DNA of 64,000 bases, from positions 1 through 64,000 of the forward strand of contig CAZIZO010000012.1 in the NCBI GenBank assembly GCA_964543905.1, written 5' to 3'. Position 1 is the first letter of the stretch, and each line of letters begins with the position of its first letter. The DNA comes from GCA-016699835 sp964543905 (GTDB taxonomy: Bacteria; Planctomycetota; Phycisphaerae; Phycisphaerales; UBA1924). The notes beneath the pieces are model-generated. The model made no database searches and had not been told where the DNA came from. It saw only the letters and a program-made list of their open reading frames with translations. A program made the translations under genes and the position numbers. Below, in pieces: positions 58,799 to 64,000 of the stretch.

Positions 58799-59587
58799 AT
58801 GCCCGCACCCGATCTCCCTCCCCCGCCCGCGCAGGACGTCCGCGAGCGCCCTCTTTCGGTTCACCTGCACGCGAAACTCGTGACGCCCGCGGAGTTGAGG
58901 GGCGGGGTGGTGATCGTGATCGACGCGCTGCGGGCGAGCGTGACGATGGCGGCGGCGTTGTTCCACGGCGCGCCGTTCGTGGTGCCGACCCTGACCGTGG
59001 AGGACGCCCGCGACGCGGCGCGAGCGTTCTTGCCCGAGCGGGCGCTCTTGGGAGGCGAGCGGGGCGGGGTTCTGGTCCCAGGCTTCGATCTGGATAACTC
59101 ACCTTTGAGTTATACCCGGGAGCGGATTGGGGGGAAGCCGATCGTGTTCACGACGACGAACGGGACGGCGGCGCTGCTGCGAGCCAAGGAGGCCGCGTTG
59201 GCATTGGTCGGCTCGCTGGCCAACCTGACCGCGGTCTGCGAGGCGACGGCGCATGATCCGAGGCCGGTCCACATCGTGTGCTGCGGCACGCGCGACGAGA
59301 TCAGCATGGACGATTGCCTGCCCGCGGGGGCGATGGTGCAACGGCTGACCGCCGCCGGGCGAAGGCTTGTGACGGATGATTCGGGCCGGCTCGCGCTGCT
59401 CGCGTACCGCGCGACGACGTTTGAGCAGGACGGATTGGTCGCGGCGATGCGGGCGAGCCGCGGGGGACGCAACCTCGCGAACCTCGGGCTGGGGAGCGAC
59501 GTGGATTTCTGTTCGACGCTGGACACGCTGCCCTTGGTGCCCAGGTTTGATCCGGGGACGGGCCGGGTGGTTCGGCATGACGCCTGA
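58799..59587 (+). CDS. 2-phosphosulfolactate phosphatase-like protein (ComB family)
   Basis: 262 residues. ComB features seen: VVIVIDALRASVTMAAALFHGA at about residue 38, PTLTVEDARDAARAF, LGGERGG, FDLDNSPLSYT and VFTTTNGTAALL. In methanogens ComB dephosphorylates 2-phosphosulfolactate in coenzyme M synthesis. The role in bacteria without coenzyme M is not settled; sulfolactate production is a possibility. Confidence 0.87.
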   Translation: MPAPDLPPPPAQDVRERPLSVHLHAKLVTPAELRGGVVIVIDALRASVTMAAALFHGAPFVVPTLTVEDARDAARAFLPERALLGGERGGVLVPGFDLDNSPLSYTRERIGGKPIVFTTTNGTAALLRAKEAALALVGSLANLTAVCEATAHDPRPVHIVCCGTRDEISMDDCLPAGAMVQRLTAAGRRLVTDDSGRLALLAYRATTFEQDGLVAAMRASRGGRNLANLGLGSDVDFCSTLDTLPLVPRFDPGTGRVVRHDA

Positions 59588-59637
59588 GGCGCGTGGAAGA
59601 CACACAGGCCGGATGCTCGTGGCACATGCCCGGCGGC

Positions 59638-60555
59638 TCAGCCCGCCAGCCCGCGCGAGTCTTTGACGCCGAGGTTGGCGTAGATCTCACGGGTGGCGGT
59701 GCTCTTGTTGAGCGTGTAGAAATGGACCCCGGCGACATCGTGGTCGAGCAAGTCGCGGCATTGCTCGGTCGCCCAGTGGATGCCGACGCGCCGGACGGAT
59801 TCCTCGTCTCCCCCGGTGCGGTTGATGGAGCGGATCAGCGGCGCCGGGAACCGGGCGCCGAGGGCAAGGTCGGCCATGCGCTTCATGCCGGCGAGGCTGC
59901 CGATGGGCATAATCCCGGCGATGATGGGAACCCGGATGCCCGCCATCTCGCAGCGCGAACGGAAGTCGTAGAAGTCGCGATTGTCGAAGAAGAGTTGGGT
60001 GACGATCACGTCGGCGCCCTCATCGACCTTGGCCTTGAGCCGCTCGATCTCGAGCAGGCGATTCGGCGTTTCGGGATGCCCCTCGGGAAAGCCGGCCACG
60101 GCGATCCCGAAGCCGCGACGATCCGGGTGGATGCCCTTCTCGTTGAACTTTTTGATAAAGCGAACGAGTTGAGAAGCATACTTGAACGTCCGCCACGGCT
60201 CGACTCCCGAGGGCAGGTCGCGAGGCGTGTCGCCCCGGAGCGCCATGATGTTGCTGATGCCCGCCTGGGCGTAGCGGGTGAGGATCGCCTCCATGTCGCG
60301 ATCATCGTGGCAGACGCAGGTCAGGTGCGGCACGGGGTCGAGGGAGGTCGTCGTCTTGAGTTTGACGACAAGATCGTGGGTGACGTCGCGGGTTGAGCCG
60401 CCCGCGCCGTAGGTCACCGAGACAAAGGTCGGCCGAAGCGATTCGAGTTCCTGGATGGAGGAAAACAGGTCCGTCGCCCCCGGCGCGCTCTTGGGCGGGA
60501 AGAACTCGAAGGAGAAGGTGGCCGAGTGTTGTGCGAAGATGTCACGGATGTGCAT
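59638..60555 (-). CDS. metF: 5,10-methylenetetrahydrofolate reductase
   Basis: Reduces methylene-THF to methyl-THF for methionine synthesis; FAD-dependent TIM barrel. 305 residues. Motifs: FSFEFFPPKS near the N-terminus (catalytic Glu), VSVTYGAGGSTRD, NIMALRGDTPRD, FGIAVAGFPEGHPE and VTQLFFDN. The ATG at 60555 fits the family; the frame continues upstream without similarity. With gcvT, ygfZ and the AbgT transporter it is one of several folate-related genes here, though they are scattered. Confidence 0.95.
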   Translation of the reverse strand: MHIRDIFAQHSATFSFEFFPPKSAPGATDLFSSIQELESLRPTFVSVTYGAGGSTRDVTHDLVVKLKTTTSLDPVPHLTCVCHDDRDMEAILTRYAQAGISNIMALRGDTPRDLPSGVEPWRTFKYASQLVRFIKKFNEKGIHPDRRGFGIAVAGFPEGHPETPNRLLEIERLKAKVDEGADVIVTQLFFDNRDFYDFRSRCEMAGIRVPIIAGIMPIGSLAGMKRMADLALGARFPAPLIRSINRTGGDEESVRRVGIHWATEQCRDLLDHDVAGVHFYTLNKSTATREIYANLGVKDSRGLAG

Positions 60556-60713
60556 GCGGGCTTCCGGCGGCCGGGTGGGGCACGTTCTGGGACTGCATCG
60601 ACCGTTTCGCTCCCGATGTACAGCCGGGAGCGGCGTTCTGAGCGACCACCGACTATATCCATTCTGCCGGATGCATGGATACAAAATAGCGAAAGGTTGA
60701 AAACGTCTTATAA
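60556..60713 (-). promoter_or_regulatory. metF leader region
   Basis: This interval between apaG and metF is unusually AT-rich from about 60650 to 60720, and contains an 8-bp hairpin (CGCTCCCG/CGGGAGCG, 60608-60615 with 60625-60632). It probably holds the metF promoter. No known S-adenosylmethionine, homocysteine or cobalamin riboswitch signature was recognised. Confidence 0.35.
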
Positions 60714-61181
60714 CTATGTTCGTACTGTGGCTTCCGAGACCAGATAGAAGCGCGAGATGCGAACCTCGACCCGGGCTAGCGGGTCGTCCTTTGGCGAGGC
60801 TTGCATCTCATACCAGCCTTCCATGGTGCCCCACGGCGTGGGCAGTTCGCAGCCACTCGAATAGTCGTACGACTCGCCGGGGGCGAGGGTGGGTTGTTCG
60901 CCCACCACGCCCAGGCCCTGCACGACCTTGCGATCGCCGTCGGCGTCGATGATCTCCCAACGGCGGGTGAGCAGTTTCAACGTGCGGTCGCACTCGTTGG
61001 AGATCCGGATTCGATAGGCAAAGACCCACCGCCCTGCATCCGGGTCGGAGTGCTCCGCCAGAAACTCGGGAACAACGCGCACACGAACCCCACCCTGGAA
61101 CGCCGGGGTGACGGCCTCGGAGCCCCAGCGCGGCGGCACGGGCGCTCGGCTTGGCTTGGGATGTGGGGCCGCCTGAGTCAT
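60714..61181 (-). CDS. apaG: ApaG family protein
   Basis: 155 residues. The ApaG fold (fibronectin-like beta sandwich) is clear from FAYRIRISNECDRTLKLLTRRWEIIDADG, VVGEQPTLAPGESYDYSSGCELPTPWGTMEGWYEM. The N-terminal 30 residues are a Pro-rich extension. ApaG proteins are linked to Co2+/Mg2+ tolerance and Ap4A hydrolysis, but the molecular role is uncertain. Confidence 0.9.
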   Translation of the reverse strand: MTQAAPHPKPSRAPVPPRWGSEAVTPAFQGGVRVRVVPEFLAEHSDPDAGRWVFAYRIRISNECDRTLKLLTRRWEIIDADGDRKVVQGLGVVGEQPTLAPGESYDYSSGCELPTPWGTMEGWYEMQASPKDDPLARVEVRISRFYLVSEATVRT

Positions 61182-61298
61182 GGGTCGTTCCGAATCGCTC
61201 AATCTTAGGCCAACCCATCCGCGACCCATGCGTTCCGCGTATGCTGTCCGATCTGGGCGTTCGACCGAGTGCCGCGGACGCCGCGAGGAGGAGCAAGC

Positions 61299-62051
61299 AT
61301 GCGGCGATCGATCTACATCGCGGGCGCGACGATGGCCGCGAGCGCGTGGGGGCAGAATCTGATCGTAAATGGCGGCTTCGAGCAGGGCAACTACATCGGA
61401 GGTCCGTTCGTGATGCTCGGGCCCAACTCAACGACCTTGCCGGGCTGGCAGGTGGGAAGCGAGGGCGGCGTGCGATGGTGTGACTCCTCGATGGTGAGTC
61501 CGGCGGAAGAGCGCCGCTCCCTGGAACTGAACGAGCAATCGCCGTCGTCCATCGCGCAGAGCGTTGCGACGACGATCGGAGCCTCGTATCGCCTTCGCTT
61601 TGCGTTCGCGGGGGACCCGTACGGGCTCGCGCCGATCCGGACGATGAGCGTCTTCGTTGGCGCGACGCGCCGCGACTTTGAGTTCAACATCCTCGGGTTC
61701 TCGTTCTCGAACATGGGCTGGCGTGAGGAGACGATCGACTTTGTCGCCGTGGGTTCGAGCACGCTGATTCGCTTTCAGAGCACCTCCCCGTCGTTTGCCG
61801 GGCCGTTCATCGACCAGATCATCCTGGAGCCCACGACGCCCGAGTGTGTCGCGGACGTGGACGACGGGACGGGCACGGGCACGCCCGACGGGGGCGTCAC
61901 GGTGGACGATCTGCTGTACTACCTCGTCGTCTTCGAAGGCGGCGCATCGGACGCGGACGTGGACGACGGCAGCGGCGTGGGCATGCCCGACGGAGGCGTC
62001 ACGATCGACGACCTGCTCTACTACCTCCTTCGATTCGAGCAGGGGTGCTGA
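61299..62051 (+). CDS. Secreted protein with a double GC-type dockerin end
   Basis: 250 residues. A short signal peptide (cleaved near AWGQ, residue 19) precedes a DUF642/carbohydrate-binding-like beta-sandwich beginning NLIVNGGFEQG and with LPGWQVGSEGGVRWC. Two EF-hand-like repeats (ADVDDGTGTGTPDGGVTVDD and ADVDDGSGVGMPDGGVTIDD, each then LLYYL) end in FEQGC. GAGGAGGAG lies before the ATG at 61299. Same ending as the proteins at 35.4-37.0 and 45.3-46.3 kb. Confidence 0.85.
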   Translation: MRRSIYIAGATMAASAWGQNLIVNGGFEQGNYIGGPFVMLGPNSTTLPGWQVGSEGGVRWCDSSMVSPAEERRSLELNEQSPSSIAQSVATTIGASYRLRFAFAGDPYGLAPIRTMSVFVGATRRDFEFNILGFSFSNMGWREETIDFVAVGSSTLIRFQSTSPSFAGPFIDQIILEPTTPECVADVDDGTGTGTPDGGVTVDDLLYYLVVFEGGASDADVDDGSGVGMPDGGVTIDDLLYYLLRFEQGC

Positions 62052-62089
62052 CCCGCGAACGGCCCCGCCCCGAGCGAGCGCGGCTCGGC

Positions 62090-62095
62090 TATTCT
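62090..62095 (+). promoter_or_regulatory. Candidate leaderless -10 element (TATTCT)
   Basis: TATTCT ends seven bases before the ATG at 62103. Confidence 0.45.
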
Positions 62096-62102
62096 CCGGC
62101 GC

Positions 62103-63452
62103 ATGAGCAAGGCACGCTGGTCTCCGCTCCGCGGGCTGCCCAACCAGGGGCAGTTGTGGTCGTGGATTTCCTTTGACGTCGCGAACCAGTCGTTCACGCT
62201 CCTCATCAACACGCTGCTCTTCCCGTTGTTTTTTACGCAGGTCGTCGCGCAGGGAAGCGATCGCGGGTCCACCATGTGGTCGCTCGTGTACGCGTCGAGC
62301 ATGCTGCTCACGGTCGCCGCGTCGCCCATCGCGGGCGCGATCGCCGACGAGCGATCCTGGAAGAAGGAGGCGCTCGTCGTCACGGGGCTCACCTGCGCGG
62401 TGCTGACGTGCCTCCTGGCCTTGATCGAGCCCGGGCAACTCTGGCTCGCGGCACTCCTGTACATCCCGGCGAACTTCATGTTCTCCATCGGCGAGAACTT
62501 CCTTGCGTCCTTCCTTCCCGAACTGACGCGCCGGGAGGAGTTCGGGCGCGTCTCCGGATTTTCGTGGGCGTGCGCATACGCCGCGGCGCTGGTGTTGCTC
62601 GCGCTCACCGCGGGGGCGATGCTGTCGTTCGGGCTGGAGCGTGCCGAGACCTGGAGGCCCTTCTTTGTCTTCGCGGGCGTGTGGTTCGTGGTGTTCGCGA
62701 TCCCCACCATGCTCGTGCTTCGAGAGCAGCAGCGCCCACGCACGCACGCGGGGCGCAACGTCTGGATCGTCGGCTTCCAGCGTTTGGGCGAGAGCCTGCG
62801 GAAGACCCGGGAGTTTCGCGACCTGGCCACGTTGCTCTTCGCGTCGGTGCTCTACGGCGCGGGCATGAGCGTCATCATCTTCTTTGCCTCGATCCTCGCC
62901 GCCGAGTTCGGCTTTCGCGACACCCAACTCGTGATCTTCGTCGCGGTCATCACGATCTCAGGGGTGGTGGGCACGCTGGGGCCGACGTTCCTGCAAGATC
63001 GCCTGGGGCACCGCCGCACGACGATCGTGCTGCTCGTGCTGTGGCTCGTGACGGCGCTGCTCTTTGCGCTCTTCGCGTTCCTGCGGAGCCGATCACCGGA
63101 TCCGGCGAACTTCCCGACGTGGCCCTTGTGGGTCTTGGGGAACATCATCGGGTTTGGCCTGGGCTCGCTCGGGTCGGCGAATCGCGCGTTCGTGGGCTAC
63201 CTCACGCCGCAGAACCGCACCGCCGAGGTGTTTGGGGTGTGGGGCATGGTCTTCAAGTTGGCGGCCGTGCTCACGATCCCGTTCGCCTATGTGAAAGACA
63301 CGCTCGGGGTCACGTCCTCCCTCCTGCTCCTCGCGGGCTTTATCCTGGGAGGATTGCTGGTGACGCTCTTGGTCGATGAGCAGAGGGGCGCCGCCGCCGC
63401 TCGGGCGGCGGACGAGGCGAGCGGGGTGGTCTCTCCGACGCCCAGCGTCTGA
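62103..63452 (+). CDS. MFS transporter of the UMF1 (Atg22-like) family
   Basis: 449 residues with about 12 membrane segments. The start WSWISFDVANQSFTLLINTLLFPLFF matches UMF1/Atg22-like permeases. SPIAGAIADERSWKK (loop 2-3), IGENFLASFLPELTRREEFGRVSGFSWA and NIIGFGLGSLGSANRAFVGYLTP are typical. Family members are thought to export or import amino acids or peptides. It is followed by trpB in the same direction, with 24 bases between, although trpB has its own candidate promoter. Confidence 0.88.
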   Translation: MSKARWSPLRGLPNQGQLWSWISFDVANQSFTLLINTLLFPLFFTQVVAQGSDRGSTMWSLVYASSMLLTVAASPIAGAIADERSWKKEALVVTGLTCAVLTCLLALIEPGQLWLAALLYIPANFMFSIGENFLASFLPELTRREEFGRVSGFSWACAYAAALVLLALTAGAMLSFGLERAETWRPFFVFAGVWFVVFAIPTMLVLREQQRPRTHAGRNVWIVGFQRLGESLRKTREFRDLATLLFASVLYGAGMSVIIFFASILAAEFGFRDTQLVIFVAVITISGVVGTLGPTFLQDRLGHRRTTIVLLVLWLVTALLFALFAFLRSRSPDPANFPTWPLWVLGNIIGFGLGSLGSANRAFVGYLTPQNRTAEVFGVWGMVFKLAAVLTIPFAYVKDTLGVTSSLLLLAGFILGGLLVTLLVDEQRGAAAARAADEASGVVSPTPSV

Positions 63453-63464
63453 AGGCTTGGCGCA

Positions 63465-63470
63465 TACGCT
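63465..63470 (+). promoter_or_regulatory. Candidate leaderless -10 element (TACGCT) of trpB
   Basis: TACGCT ends six bases before the ATG at 63477. Confidence 0.4.
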
Positions 63471-63476
63471 CTCGCC

Positions 63477-64000
63477 ATGCCTCCCACGCCCTTGCCTCCC
63501 GCCAAGCCCAGACCGCCCAAGACATCGGAAGTGCCCGACGCGGCGGGACGTTTCGGCGCGTATGGCGGGCGGTACGTGCCGGAGACGCTGATGTCGGCGC
63601 TGGAGGAGTTGGAGGCGATGTACCTCCGCGTGCAGCGCGACGACCATTTCTGGGACCAACTCCGAGAACTCCATCGCACGTTCGTGGGAAGACCCACGCC
63701 CCTGGCGCCCGCGATCGGGCTGACTCGTCTGGCGCGGTCGAAGGCCCGCGAAGGGCATGGCGCCGCCATCTGGCTCAAGCGCGAGGACCTGGCCCACACG
63801 GGCGCCCACAAGATCAATAACACCCTGGGTCAGGCGCTCCTCACGGTCAAGATGGGCAAGAAGCGCGTGATCGCGGAGACGGGGGCGGGCCAGCACGGGG
63901 TCGCCACGGCGTCGGCGGCGGCCAAGTTCGGACTCCAATGCGACGTCTACATGGGGGCCGAGGATGCGCGCCGTCAGCGGCTCAACGTGACGCGCATGCG
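63477..64000 (+). CDS. trpB: Tryptophan synthase beta subunit (cut by window end)
   Basis: Condenses indole with serine to form tryptophan, using pyridoxal phosphate. The first 174 residues are visible. After a Pro-rich start, GRFGAYGGRYVPETLM, GRPTPLAPA, and WLKREDLAHTGAHKINNTLGQALL (the PLP lysine in HKINN) are unmistakable. RVIAETGAGQHGVATA follows. The frame is open to the window edge. A trpA gene may follow outside. Confidence 0.95.
   Translation, partial: MPPTPLPPAKPRPPKTSEVPDAAGRFGAYGGRYVPETLMSALEELEAMYLRVQRDDHFWDQLRELHRTFVGRPTPLAPAIGLTRLARSKAREGHGAAIWLKREDLAHTGAHKINNTLGQALLTVKMGKKRVIAETGAGQHGVATASAAAKFGLQCDVYMGAEDARRQRLNVTRM

Noticed and set aside
60556..60720. S-adenosylmethionine, SAH or cobalamin riboswitch before metF
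   Set aside because: Only one short hairpin and an AT-rich stretch are present; none of the conserved motifs of these riboswitches was found.
1..64000. tRNA, rRNA or CRISPR arrays
   Set aside because: No T-loop-like GGTTCGAATCC blocks, rRNA segments or regularly spaced repeats were recognised on reading; short or unusual RNAs could still be missed.

Overview
This 64 kb window is GC-rich chromosomal DNA, very probably from a planctomycete of the class Phycisphaerae. The evidence is three secreted proteins ending in a double EF-hand-like (dockerin-type) repeat and a terminal Gly-Cys, a PEP-CTERM-like exported protein, a prepilin-type protein, a futalosine-pathway menaquinone gene (mqnD), DUF1569 and several families typical of that group. 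No rRNA, tRNA, CRISPR array or prophage was recognised. Most genes are core metabolism or cell envelope functions. The left and right ends cut genes (an unknown tail at 1-57 and trpB from 63477).

Layout. 0.3-7.0 kb (minus strand): scpB, a small lipoprotein, DUF58, a transglutaminase-like membrane protein, panC and gcvT. 7.2-15.0 kb: DUF1569, a DUF4394 exported protein, a HEAT-like secreted protein, DUF4139, a polyprenyl diphosphate synthase, a pseudopilin-like protein and a methyltransferase. 15.2-16.6 kb: UDP-glucose dehydrogenase. 16.7-18.05 kb: two unfamiliar genes with a less biased base composition. 18.1-22.6 kb: nadK, nnrD (NAD(P)HX repair), a transglutaminase protein and tatD. 22.6-30.6 kb: lgt, galE coupled to an alpha/beta hydrolase, an unknown gene and a large M14-type zinc carboxypeptidase. 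30.6-35.2 kb: a lipoprotein, rtcB and two tandem terC paralogues led by a yybP-ykoY manganese riboswitch. 35.4-46.3 kb: a beta-helix dockerin protein, a glycine-rich RRM protein, a saccharopine dehydrogenase-like enzyme, a DUF2007/zinc-ribbon protein, ygfZ, a 2-oxoacid dehydrogenase E2, mqnD, an AbgT transporter and a second dockerin protein. 46.5-50.6 kb: an orphan sugar ABC permease, a sugar isomerase/epimerase, a Gfo/Idh/MocA oxidoreductase and a peptidase-like lipoprotein. 50.6-54.6 kb: valS. 54.6-64 kb: TPR protein, GT2, LpxB-N-like protein, two unknown genes, comB-like, metF, apaG, a third dockerin protein, an MFS transporter and trpB.

The most unusual feature is in valS. A complete REP-associated tyrosine (Y1/HUH) transposase domain, flanked by REP-like palindromes, lies in frame inside the valyl-tRNA synthetase reading frame, with no stop codon. 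Other signals worth attention are the manganese riboswitch, a sharp reversal of strand composition (C-rich to G-rich on the plus strand) inside the M14 gene near 28.5-30 kb, and a recurring TANNNT hexamer 5-8 nt before start codons that suggests widespread leaderless transcription.
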